The notes under the pieces were generated by a model. It made no database searches and had not been told where the DNA came from. It saw only the letters and a list, made by a program, of their open reading frames with translations. Below are positions 5,997 through 14,361 of a DNA stretch of 19,613 bases, one piece after another (the first letter of the stretch is position 1; every line of letters starts with the position of its first letter). Origin of the DNA: Pseudomonadota bacterium (GTDB taxonomy: Bacteria; Pseudomonadota; Gammaproteobacteria; Xanthomonadales; Xanthomonadaceae); contig JAEWNA010000249.1 in the NCBI GenBank assembly GCA_023392975.1, forward strand, positions 1 through 19,613, read 5' to 3'. Both the position numbers and the translations under genes were made by a program.

Positions 5997-7436
5997 TCAG
6001 GCCATCCGCACGCGTTCGTGCGAGGCCGGGATGTTCATCGCTTCGCGGTACTTCGCCACGGTGCGCCGCGCCACCGGCACGCCGGAGGCCTTGAGGGTGT
6101 CGGCGAGCTTGGCGTCGGACAGCGGCTTGCGCGGATTCTCGTCGTCGATCAGGCGCCGGATCATCGACTGGATCGCGGTGCTGGAGGCTTCGCCGCCGCC
6201 TTCGGTGCCGATGCCGGAGGCGAAGAAGCTGCGCAGCGGCAGCGTGCCGCGCGGGGTCATGGCGTACTTGCGCGAGATCGCGCGCGAGACGGTGGATTCG
6301 TGCAGGCCGACTTCCGCCGCGACTTCGCGCAGGGTCAGCGGACGCAGCGCCTGTTCGCCGAATTCGAGGAAGCCTGACTGCTGGCGGATCAGGCAGCGCG
6401 CGACCTTGAGCAGCGTGTCGCCGCGCGCTTCCAGATGCTTGAGCAGCCAGCGTGCTTCCTGCAGGCGGCCGCGCAGGTAACTGGCGTCGCTGCTGCTGGC
6501 ATGCTGGATCATGCCCTCGTAGCCGCGGTGGATCGTGAGCCGGGTGTTGGTGCCCGCGAGCGCCACCCGCCACATCCCGTTGTGGCGCCAGATCACGCAG
6601 TCGGGCGTGACGTAGGTGTCGGCGCTCATCCCGCCCAGCTGCGAGCCCGGGCGCGGATCGAGCGACCGCACCAGCTGCATCGCGCCGGCGGCGGCGTCGG
6701 AGGTGAAGCCGAGTTCGGCGGCCAGCCCGTCGACGCCCAGCTTCGGCAGCCGCTCCAGCGCCTCCTCGACCACGCGCAGCGCCTGCGCACGGCAGGGGGT
6801 GTCGTCCGGCAGCACCTGCAACTGCAGCGCGAGGCATTCGCGGAGGTCGCGGGCGCCCACCCCGGGCGGGTCGAAGCGCTGGATCTGGTGCAGCACGGTC
6901 GCGACTTCGTCCTCGCCGACGTGCAGGTCGGGCAGCAGCGTCTCGGCGATGCCCGCCAGCGGTTCGCGCAGGTAGCCGTCGTCGTCGATGGCGTCGACGA
7001 TCGCCGCGCCGATCCGCAGGTCCCGCGGTGACAGGCGGGTGAGGTGCAACTGCCAGGACAGGTGGTCGCGCAGCGACTCGGTGCGGGTCAGCCGGTCCAT
7101 GGGATCGAGGCCGTCGTCCTCGCCGCTCCCGCTACCGCCGCTGGTGGCGTTCCAGCTGTCCGGCGGCTCCCAGCCGTCGTCCAGGCCCGGACCCTCGCCT
7201 TCGGGCGCAGCGTCTTCGGCGGGGGCGGCCTCGGCGGTCGCAGGCGTCTCGGGCATGCCCTCGGGCGCCTCGGCGCCTTCGCCCTCGGCCCAGTCCAGCA
7301 GCGGGTTGCTTTCGACCGCGATCGCGATCTCCTGCTCCAGCTCCAGCGAGGACAACTGCAGCAGATGCAGCGCCTGACGCAGCTGCGGCGTCAGGACCAG
7401 CTGTTGGCCCAGCGATGTCTGAAGACGTGGCTTCAT
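5997..7436 (-). CDS. rpoN: RNA polymerase factor sigma-54
   Basis: This 479-residue protein has all sigma-54 regions. Region I (residues 1-50) is Gln/Leu-rich (LQTSLGQQLVLTPQLRQALHLLQLSSLELEQEI). Region II, about 51-120, is acidic and low in complexity. The core-binding and DNA-binding region III contains a helix-turn-helix (REVAAEVGLHESTVSRAI) and ends with the diagnostic RpoN box ARRTVAKYRE at 456-465, which contacts the -24 element. Sigma-54 directs polymerase to -24/-12 promoters and needs ATP-driven enhancer-binding proteins to open them. It is followed by hpf, and lptB lies upstream after a 172-nt gap that contains a near-consensus -24/-12 site on the other strand. The start is the ATG beginning the conserved MKPRLQ. 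Confidence 0.97.
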   Translation of the reverse strand: MKPRLQTSLGQQLVLTPQLRQALHLLQLSSLELEQEIAIAVESNPLLDWAEGEGAEAPEGMPETPATAEAAPAEDAAPEGEGPGLDDGWEPPDSWNATSGGSGSGEDDGLDPMDRLTRTESLRDHLSWQLHLTRLSPRDLRIGAAIVDAIDDDGYLREPLAGIAETLLPDLHVGEDEVATVLHQIQRFDPPGVGARDLRECLALQLQVLPDDTPCRAQALRVVEEALERLPKLGVDGLAAELGFTSDAAAGAMQLVRSLDPRPGSQLGGMSADTYVTPDCVIWRHNGMWRVALAGTNTRLTIHRGYEGMIQHASSSDASYLRGRLQEARWLLKHLEARGDTLLKVARCLIRQQSGFLEFGEQALRPLTLREVAAEVGLHESTVSRAISRKYAMTPRGTLPLRSFFASGIGTEGGGEASSTAIQSMIRRLIDDENPRKPLSDAKLADTLKASGVPVARRTVAKYREAMNIPASHERVRMA

Positions 7437-7442
7437 GTCCGT

Positions 7443-7448
7443 ATGTTA
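7443..7448 (-). promoter_or_regulatory. Possible -10 element very close to the rpoN start
   Basis: TAACAT on the minus strand matches the sigma-70 -10 consensus at four of six positions. It ends 6 nt before the rpoN ATG, so a start at the usual distance would fall on the ATG itself and give a leaderless mRNA. No convincing -35 lies at 16-18 nt upstream. This is a weak candidate only. Confidence 0.2.
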
Positions 7449-7477
7449 GCCCTTGCGCGCCGTCCCGGGCGCCCCCC

Positions 7478-7494
7478 TTGGCGCGATTCTTGCA
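7478..7494 (+). promoter_or_regulatory. Near-consensus sigma-54 (-24/-12) promoter, opposite strand to rpoN
   Basis: The plus strand reads TTGGCGCGATTCTTGCA, with GG at 7480-7481 and GC at 7492-7493, exactly 12 nt apart. Against the standard consensus YTGGCACGrNNNTTGCW there is a single mismatch (the A of GGCAC is G). The site sits 42-58 nt upstream of the rpoN start codon and points away from rpoN, so transcription would begin near 7505 and run antisense to lptB. No plus-strand gene follows. It may serve to occupy the rpoN promoter (negative autoregulation) or drive an antisense/small RNA. The match is seen directly; the function is inferred. Confidence 0.55.
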
Positions 7495-7590
7495 GAGAAC
7501 GGCGCCCCGGTTCCGCGACGTGCGCCACAGCGCCGCCACGGGCCCGGCCGCCTCGGTCGCGCGGGGCTGCGCGTGATGCGGCGATCGGTG

Positions 7591-7608
7591 CCGCGGCCAG
7601 TACCGCGG
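7591..7608. other. Hairpin immediately after the lptB stop codon
   Basis: Two copies of the palindrome CCGCGG (7591-7596 and 7603-7608) are separated by six bases and can pair as a 6-bp GC-only stem. The stem abuts the lptB TGA at 7609-7611. No T run follows on either strand, so intrinsic termination is unlikely. It might stabilise the 3' end of the lpt transcript before rpoN, or protein dimers might bind the paired sites. Confidence 0.35.
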
Positions 7609-8327
<719 letters not shown>

Positions 8328-8328
<1 letters not shown>

Positions 8329-8933
8329 CAGGGCTTGCCCTGCGTGGACGGCTTGGGCGCGGTCGGTTTCGGTGCGTTCGGCTTGGGGTCGGCGCCGTTG
8401 CCCTGCGCCGACTTCGGCACGAAGGTCATGCTGATCCGGCCGCTCTCGCCGCCGCTCTCGACCCGGCTGCTCTTGAGGTCGTAGGTCAGGCGCTGGCCGC
8501 TGGTGGTGCCACGCGGGGTGGTGACGGTGTAGTCGCCGATCAGCACGATCACGTCGTTGCGGGTGTCGTAGTCGATGCGGTTGGCGCGGGCGTTCATCCA
8601 ACTGCCGTCGTTCATCTGCTGCTTGAGCGTGGCCGGCTTGCCGGTGAGTTCGGCCTTGGCGATCTCGCCGCCGGTGCGGTGAATGTCGGCACGGTCGGAA
8701 TGGATCTCCATCGTGCCCTGGGTGATGACCACGGCGCCGGTGAAGGTGTAGATGCCGGTGTCGTCCAGGCTGCCTTCGCTGTGCGCGGCCTGGATGTTCA
8801 TGCTCTGGTTGCGATCCGAATCGCGCGCGGCGGCGGTGCCGGCGACGGCGAGCGAGGCAAGCGCGACGGCGAGTGCGGCGGTGAGAGCCGGCGTCGTTCG
8901 CGGGGCGGCGGAATCAGTGGGAGCTCGGCGCAT
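8328..8933 (-). CDS. lptA: Lipopolysaccharide transport periplasmic protein LptA
   Basis: This is a 201-residue protein. A long n-region is followed by a hydrophobic stretch ALTAALAVALASLAVAG and a likely signal-peptidase site after AAA at about residue 36. The mature part is an OstA/LptA jelly-roll: IQAAHSEGSLDDTGIYTFTGAVVITQGTMEI, RADI, a KPATLKQ segment, and ...NRIDYDTRNDVIVLIGDYTV with GTTSGQRLTYDL. LptA polymerises into the periplasmic bridge that carries LPS from LptC to LptD. The C-terminus is a Pro/Lys-rich repeat-like tail (APKPTAPKPS) longer than in E. coli. The ATG at 8933 lies 20 nt inside the 3' end of lptC, so the genes overlap, and the ribosome site is weak. It couples to lptB by a 1-nt overlap. 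Confidence 0.94.
8329..8342 (-). promoter_or_regulatory. Coupling hairpin covering the lptB ribosome site
   Basis: The mRNA sequence CAGGGCAAGCCCTG is a perfect inverted repeat (5-bp stem with a CAAG loop, or 6 bp drawn with a 2-nt loop). It is formed by the last four lptA codons and the first bases of its stop. The CAGGG arm is also the only Shine-Dalgarno-like sequence for lptB, 9 nt before its ATG. A ribosome finishing lptA would melt it, so lptB translation could depend on lptA translation. The pairing is seen; the coupling is inferred. Confidence 0.45.
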
Positions 8934-9474
8934 GGGTGGACTGGACCTCGGATCGGAGCACGTAGCGTTTGGTGAGCGTGGACACCGCGAAGCCGCGTCC
9001 GCGGAGTATAGAACCGGGTTGGACGATGGTCACGACCGCATCCGTGCTCGCACGGTTCTGCCGCGGATAGACGCTGAGGTGGTCGGTATTCATGGTCACC
9101 GGGCGCACGTCGTCGTCCGGACCGTTCGCCTTCACGTCGCCCTGCAGCCGGATCTCGGTCTGGTCGGCGCTGACCCAGCCGCTGCGGCTGCGGATTTCCC
9201 AGTGCTTGCCTTCGCCGTTCGGCACGAAGAACACCGGCGTCGTCAGCGACATCGTGCGGTCGCCGGGGCTGCGGACGAGGGTCGGGGCGCGCAGGGTGAA
9301 GGATTCGCGGCCGGCGGCGTCGAGCGAGACCAGTTCGAAGTCGTCGAGGCGGTAGTCCGGGCGATCGCCTGCCGCGGCGACGGTCGCCGGCGGCATGCGA
9401 TGCGTCCACAGCGCCCAGCCGGCCAGCGCGGCGCCGACGACCAGGGCGAGGACGAGGATCGGCCGCCAGTTCAC
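8914..9474 (-). CDS. lptC: LPS export ABC transporter periplasmic protein LptC
   Basis: This is a 186-residue protein. A single N-terminal membrane anchor (WRPILVLALVVGAALAGWALW, about residues 3-23) is followed by a periplasmic beta-jelly-roll. The landmarks are DYRLDDFELVSLDAAGRESFTLRAP near the start of the fold and HWEIRSRSGWVSADQTEIRLQGDV further on, the usual LptC pattern. LptC sits on the LptBFG transporter and hands LPS to LptA. The start is GTG at 9474, in a GTGA overlap with the kdsC TGA, giving a mature length close to E. coli LptC (191). Longer in-frame extensions run into kdsC. Its 3' end overlaps lptA by 20 nt. Confidence 0.92.
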   Translation of the reverse strand: MNWRPILVLALVVGAALAGWALWTHRMPPATVAAAGDRPDYRLDDFELVSLDAAGRESFTLRAPTLVRSPGDRTMSLTTPVFFVPNGEGKHWEIRSRSGWVSADQTEIRLQGDVKANGPDDDVRPVTMNTDHLSVYPRQNRASTDAVVTIVQPGSILRGRGFAVSTLTKRYVLRSEVQSTHAPSSH

Positions 9475-10043
9475 GCGCGGTCTCCGGTGATGCCCGTGGG
9501 CGCCATGTCGACCGGGAAGTGGCCCTGGGCCGCGAGCAGCAGGTCGCATAGCTCGCGCGCGGCGCCCCGGCCCGCTTCGGCGGTCGTGCGCCAGTGCGCG
9601 GCGGCGCGGGTGGTGGCGTGGGCATCGGCGGGCGCGACCGCGAGGCCGCAGGCGCGCATCGGCGGCAGATCGGGCAGGTCGTCGCCCATGAAGCTGACCG
9701 CTTCGAGCCCGATGCCGAGTTCCGCGCACAGCGCCCGGACGCAGCCGAGCTTGTCCTTCACGCCGATGTGGGCGCGCACGCCGAGTTCCTCGGCCCGGCG
9801 CGCCGCCGATTCGCTGCGGCGCGCGGTGATGAAGGCGACCTCGATCCCGGCCTTGCGCAGCAGCGCCAGGCCCTGGCCGTCATGCACGTGGAACGCCTTC
9901 ATTTCGCGTCCGTCGGCATCGAGGAACAGGCGGCCATCGGTCAGCGTGCCGTCGACATCGAAGCAGGCCAGCCGGATCCGCGCCGCGCGCGCCAGCAGGT
10001 CGTCGTCGAGGTCGGCGAGATGCGCCGGCAGGGCGGGCGCCAT
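9471..10043 (-). CDS. kdsC: 3-deoxy-D-manno-octulosonate 8-phosphate phosphatase KdsC
   Basis: This is a 190-residue HAD-superfamily phosphatase without a cap domain. Motif I FDVDGTLTDG has nucleophile Asp29 and acid/base Asp31. Motif II lies in AFITARRS (Thr/Arg about 73-75). The conserved Lys lies in GVKDKLG at about 97-99, and the metal-binding motif GDDLPDLPPM is at 120-129. KdsC removes phosphate from Kdo-8-phosphate, the last step before CMP activation of the LPS core sugar Kdo. The ATG at 10043 lies 2 nt after the kdsD stop, and the motif spacing fits this start. There is no clear ribosome site, so translation probably follows from kdsD. The gene overlaps lptC by 4 nt. Confidence 0.94.
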   Translation of the reverse strand: MAPALPAHLADLDDDLLARAARIRLACFDVDGTLTDGRLFLDADGREMKAFHVHDGQGLALLRKAGIEVAFITARRSESAARRAEELGVRAHIGVKDKLGCVRALCAELGIGLEAVSFMGDDLPDLPPMRACGLAVAPADAHATTRAAAHWRTTAEAGRGAARELCDLLLAAQGHFPVDMAPTGITGDRA

Positions 10044-10045
10044 CG

Positions 10046-11053
10046 TCAGACCACCCGCGCGCGCAGCAGGTCGTGGATGTTGAGCGCGCCGACCACGCGG
10101 CGGTCGCCGTCGATCACCAGCAGGGCGTTGATCTTGTGCGCCTCCATGCGTTGCGCCGCCTCCACCGCGAGGGCATCGGCGTCGATGGTCACCGGGCTGC
10201 GGGTCATCACCCGGTCGATGCGGGTCCCGCGCACGTCGTTCGCCGGGTCGGCCAGCGAGCGGCGCAGGTCGCCGTCGGTGTAGAGGCCGAGCAGGCGATT
10301 GTCGTCGTCGACCACGGCGGTCATGCCCAGGCGCTTGCGGCTCATTTCCAGCAGCGCGTCGCCGAGGGTCGCGTCGGGACCGACGCGGGGAATCTCGTCG
10401 CCAGTGTGCATCACGTCGGCGATGTGCAGCAGCAGGCGGCGGCCGAGCGCGCCGGCCGGGTGCGAGCGGGCGAAATCCTCGGAAGTGAAGCCGCGGGCTT
10501 CGAGCAGCGCCACCGCAAGCGCGTCGCCCATCGCCAGCGAGGCGGTGGTGCTGGAGGTGGGCGCCAGCGCCAGCGGGCAGGCCTCGGCCGGCACGCTGAC
10601 GTCGAGGTGCAGGTCGGCCTCGCGGGCGAGGGTGGACTGCGGCCGGCCGGTCATCGCGATCAGGCGGTTGCCCTGGCGCTTGAGCACCGGCAGGACCATC
10701 AGGATCTCGTCCGACTCGCCGGAGTACGACAGCGCCAGCACCACGTCGCGGTCGGTGATCATGCCGAGGTCGCCGTGGCCGGCCTCGCCCGGATGCACGT
10801 AGAAGGCCGGGGTGCCGGTGGAGGCGAGGGTGGCGGCGATCTTGCGGGCGACGTGGCCCGACTTGCCCATGCCCATGCACACCACGCGGCCCTCGCAGTC
10901 GAGGACCAGCCGGCAGGCGGCGGAAAAGTCGCCGTCGATCCGCGCCGCCACCGCCGCCAGGGCCCCCCGCTCCACGTCGAACACCCGCCGGCCGCTGGCG
11001 GCCAGCGTGGCGTCGGAGATCGGATCGGAGGCGGTCGGGCGGGGCGTCGCCAT
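10046..11053 (-). CDS. kdsD: D-arabinose 5-phosphate isomerase (SIS + two CBS domains)
   Basis: This 335-residue protein is close to the 328 of E. coli KdsD. The SIS domain spans about residues 40-175, with GMGKSGHVARKIAATLASTG, the FYVHPGEAGHGDLGMI loop with its conserved histidines, and SYSGESDEI that binds the sugar phosphate. Two CBS domains follow at about 211-265 (MTAVVDDDNRLLGLYTDGDLRR) and 280-333. The enzyme interconverts ribulose-5-phosphate and arabinose-5-phosphate, the first step of Kdo synthesis. The ATG at 11053 is the family-like start. The longer frame upstream runs through the spacer and ibaG antisense and is rejected. No Shine-Dalgarno sequence precedes it; a repeated CCGGCTCCCC lies there instead. 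It heads the kdsD-to-rapZ block. Confidence 0.95.
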   Translation of the reverse strand: MATPRPTASDPISDATLAASGRRVFDVERGALAAVAARIDGDFSAACRLVLDCEGRVVCMGMGKSGHVARKIAATLASTGTPAFYVHPGEAGHGDLGMITDRDVVLALSYSGESDEILMVLPVLKRQGNRLIAMTGRPQSTLAREADLHLDVSVPAEACPLALAPTSSTTASLAMGDALAVALLEARGFTSEDFARSHPAGALGRRLLLHIADVMHTGDEIPRVGPDATLGDALLEMSRKRLGMTAVVDDDNRLLGLYTDGDLRRSLADPANDVRGTRIDRVMTRSPVTIDADALAVEAAQRMEAHKINALLVIDGDRRVVGALNIHDLLRARVV

Positions 11054-11054
11054 G

Positions 11055-11077
11055 GGGGAGCCGGATTGGGGAGCCGG
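11055..11077 (-). repeat. Tandem 10-nt repeat in the kdsD leader
   Basis: GGGGAGCCGG occurs at 11055-11064 and again at 11068-11077 with a 3-nt spacer (13-nt period). On the kdsD mRNA it reads CCGGCTCCCC twice, and the proximal copy lies 1 nt from the ATG, where a ribosome site would be expected. It may be a protein or RNA binding site, or a chance duplication. Confidence 0.4.
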
Positions 11078-11103
11078 CGGCTTTCCGTTAAGCTGGGCGG
11101 CCC

Positions 11104-11109
11104 ATTCTA
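11104..11109 (-). promoter_or_regulatory. Candidate -10 element for kdsD
   Basis: TAGAAT on the minus strand matches five of six positions of the sigma-70 -10 consensus. It would start transcription about 44 nt before the kdsD ATG, in the divergent kdsD/ibaG spacer. No good -35 hexamer is visible at 16-18 nt upstream. Confidence 0.35.
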
Positions 11110-11189
11110 CGCACCCCCATTCAGGTTTGCCCGGACGGCCGATGAATGCGGGAGACGCGCCCGATCCGCCCCCAGACGACGATTCCGAC

Positions 11190-11420
11190 ATGACCCCAGA
11201 CGCCATTCGCCAGCTCATCGAACAGGGCCTCCCCGACGCGCAGGTGCAGGTGTTCGGCGACGATGGCGTGCATTTCGAGGCGCTGGTGGTGTCCGAGGCC
11301 TTCCAGGGCAAGCTGCCGCTGGCCCGCCACCGCCTGGTCTACGCCACGCTGGGCAGCCTGATGGGCAACGAGATCCACGCGCTGTCGCTGAAGACGCTGA
11401 CGCCCGCCGAAGCCGGCTGA
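11190..11420 (+). CDS. ibaG: BolA family protein (IbaG-like)
   Basis: This 76-residue protein has the BolA fold. MTPDAIRQLIEQGLPDAQVQVFGDDGVHFEALVVSEAFQGKLPLARHRLVYATLG contains the family's 'HF...VVS..F.GK....RH..VY' core and ends EIHALSLKTLTPAEA, where 'IHAL.LKT.TP.E' is conserved. IbaG/BolA proteins pair with monothiol glutaredoxins in iron-sulfur and stress physiology. The ATG at 11190 fits the family N-terminus. An in-frame ATG at 11142 would add 16 Pro/Asp-rich residues and cannot be excluded, since neither has a good ribosome site. The murA partner downstream is conserved in E. coli (ibaG-murA), which supports IbaG rather than BolA proper. Confidence 0.88.
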   Translation: MTPDAIRQLIEQGLPDAQVQVFGDDGVHFEALVVSEAFQGKLPLARHRLVYATLGSLMGNEIHALSLKTLTPAEAG

Positions 11421-11481
11421 GGCGCGCCCCCGGCGCGGACGGGACGGAGCGCGCAGACATCCCGGTTTCAACGCGGTTTCC

Positions 11482-11517
11482 ACGATCGGCGACGATCGTT
11501 TCCCTTTTTCCCTTTCC
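11482..11517 (+). terminator. Terminator-like hairpin with interrupted T tract in the murA leader
   Basis: A perfect 7-bp stem, ACGATCG (11482-11488) with CGATCGT (11493-11499), closes a GCGA loop (a GNRA tetraloop). It is followed by a pyrimidine tract with T3, T5 and T3 blocks separated by CCC (11499-11515). It looks like an intrinsic terminator for ibaG, but it lies only 32 nt before the murA ATG, too close for a complete murA promoter with a leader after it. Attenuation or a leader structure is therefore more likely than full termination. Confidence 0.45.
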
Positions 11518-11531
11518 GATTCCCTCCGACC

Positions 11532-12791
<1,260 letters not shown>

Positions 12792-12802
12792 GCCTGCTTC
12801 AC

Positions 12803-12830
12803 GGGAGAGCGGCCTGACGCTCGCTCTGCC
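12803..12830. terminator. Candidate bidirectional hairpin between murA and the DUF3108 gene
   Basis: The 48-nt gap between the convergent genes holds AGAGCG (12806-12811) and CGCTCT (12822-12827), a perfect 6-bp stem that is extended past one mismatch by GG/CC. There is no T run on either strand, so it is at best a weak or Rho-assisted terminator. The convergent setting is the main support. Confidence 0.35.
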
Positions 12831-12839
12831 GCGCCGCGA

Positions 12840-13538
12840 TCACCGCACCGTGGTGATCTTCAGGTCGATGTCGTCCTTGCCGTCCTTGCGCTGCAGGATG
12901 CGCGCGGGCAGTTCCAGTCCGTCGACCACCCAGACGTACATCTGCTTGTTGCCGTTGCTGCTGACCAGCTTCGTGGCCGACTGCGGCTTGCCGCCGATGG
13001 TCAGGGTGTCCTTGCCGGCGACGGTGAACTGCATCGGCTTGGCGCGGCCTTCGTCGACCATGCGATAGCGCAGCGGCTTGCCGGCGAGGGCGTCGCGGGT
13101 CAGGGCGAGGTTGAGCAGCAGCGCGTCGACGTCGCCGGGCTGCAGCGCCACCGGGCCGGCGCGCTCGGGTTTGACGTCGCCGCTCCAGCGCGCCTGTCCG
13201 GCGGACCAGTCGTAGACGGCGTTGCGGCGGATCTTCTTCACCAGCAGCAGTGAGGCATCGCTGCCGGTGAGCGGACGCCACTGGCCGGCGTGGTCCTCGA
13301 AGACGGTGACCTGGGTCAGCTGCGCGACCTGGTTGCTGACCTTCAGCGTGTACTTCCACTGGTTGCCGGCCTGCGGTTCGATCGTCATCCGGCCCTTCGC
13401 GGACAGGCCCATGTAACTGGCCTCGTAGTCGGCGGAGAACGGTTCCAGCGCATGCGCCGGCAGCGACGCCGTGGCGGCGAGGAGGGCGGCGGCGAAGGTC
13501 AGGCCGCGCAGCGGGGCGGGGAAACGGGTCGGGGTCAT
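12840..13538 (-). CDS. DUF3108 domain-containing periplasmic protein (copy 2 of a tandem pair)
   Basis: This is a 232-residue protein with a signal peptide (hydrophobic LTFAAALLAATASLP, cleavage after AHA at residue 30). The DUF3108 fold follows: FSADYEASYMGLSAKGRMTI, then VALQPGDVDALLLNLALTRDA, LRYRMVDEGR and a final PARILQRKDGKDDIDLKI. The function of the family is not established; members are beta-rich envelope proteins. The start at 13538 has a good AAGGA ribosome site 6 nt upstream. The upstream neighbour on the same strand is a paralogue sharing the ALQPGD, LRY and ILQR.DG blocks, and both follow purN. It is the last gene of the purM group and converges on murA. Confidence 0.88.
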   Translation of the reverse strand: MTPTRFPAPLRGLTFAAALLAATASLPAHALEPFSADYEASYMGLSAKGRMTIEPQAGNQWKYTLKVSNQVAQLTQVTVFEDHAGQWRPLTGSDASLLLVKKIRRNAVYDWSAGQARWSGDVKPERAGPVALQPGDVDALLLNLALTRDALAGKPLRYRMVDEGRAKPMQFTVAGKDTLTIGGKPQSATKLVSSNGNKQMYVWVVDGLELPARILQRKDGKDDIDLKITTVR

Positions 13539-13602
13539 GACGTTCCTTCGGGTATCGGTCCGGCACGGGGCCGGCGGGGGAAGCGGGGAGATGGGGGCGG
13601 GA

Positions 13603-14361
13603 TCAGCGGTATTCCATGAGCCGGAGGTCGACGGCGTCCTCGCCGTCCTCGCGCTGGAGGATGCGGACCGGCGTCGGCACGCCCTCGGCGACCCAGACGA
13701 CGGTCTCGTCGCCGCCGCCGTTGGTGCGCGCCACGCGCAGTGCGGCGAAGTCGATGCCGCCGACGGCGATGGTCTCCGGCATGTCGGAGACCTGGTAGAC
13801 GTGGTCGCGGACGCGGCCGCCCTCCACGAAACGATAACGCAGGACGGCGCCGGGACGGGCATCGCGGACGATGGCGAGGTTGATCAGCAGGCCGCTCATG
13901 TCGCCGGGCTGCAGCGCCACCAGCGCCTTGTGGCGATCCTTCAGGTCGCCGCGCCACTGCGCGGTGCCGCGGGCCCAGTCGTAGGCGCCGGTCGCGGTCT
14001 TGCCGAGGAACAGGCCCTTGCGGACAGTGCTCTGGCTCAGCGGCCGGTAGCGGCCGTCGATGGTGTCGAACACGGTGCTCTGCTGCACGTTCAGGCCGAG
14101 CACGCCCAGCATGCCGCGGCGGCCGTGGATGCCGAGGTCGACCCGCCAGCGCGGGTCGGACTCGCGGACCAGGGCGAGCGTGGCGTCGCCGGCCGGCTTG
14201 CCGTGGTAGTCCGCCTCGTAGCGGGCGACGAACGGCGACAGCGTGCGCGGCGCTTCGGCGGCCTGGCCCGTGTCCACGAGCGTCTGCGCGCGCACCTGCG
14301 GCAGCGAGAGGGACAGGAGCACGACGAGGGCGACGGGCAGGCGCATGACGGGCCGCATCAT
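13603..14361 (-). CDS. DUF3108 domain-containing periplasmic protein (copy 1 of a tandem pair)
   Basis: This is a 252-residue protein. The signal peptide (LPVALVVLLSLSLP) is probably cut after VRA at residue 25. The DUF3108 pattern runs from FVARYEADYHGKPAGDATL through VALQPGDMSGLLINLAIVRDA and VLRYRFVEGGR to RILQREDGEDAVDLRLMEYR. It shares clear blocks with the adjacent downstream copy, but the N-terminal half has diverged, so the duplication is old. The ATG at 14361 overlaps the purN stop by 4 nt (ATGA), which supports this start over an in-frame Met at 14346 and suggests co-translation with purN. The role is unknown; a link to purine metabolism is not implied by the fold. Confidence 0.88.
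   Translation of the reverse strand: MMRPVMRLPVALVVLLSLSLPQVRAQTLVDTGQAAEAPRTLSPFVARYEADYHGKPAGDATLALVRESDPRWRVDLGIHGRRGMLGVLGLNVQQSTVFDTIDGRYRPLSQSTVRKGLFLGKTATGAYDWARGTAQWRGDLKDRHKALVALQPGDMSGLLINLAIVRDARPGAVLRYRFVEGGRVRDHVYQVSDMPETIAVGGIDFAALRVARTNGGGDETVVWVAEGVPTPVRILQREDGEDAVDLRLMEYR

Noticed and set aside
4460..6377. Plus-strand frames opposite hprK, hpf and rpoN
   Set aside because: These are mirror frames of conserved minus-strand genes. The protein sequences show no motif.
13559..13574. Small CCGGC/GCCGG hairpin between the two DUF3108 genes
   Set aside because: A 5-bp GC stem with no T run is expected by chance in such DNA; too weak to list.
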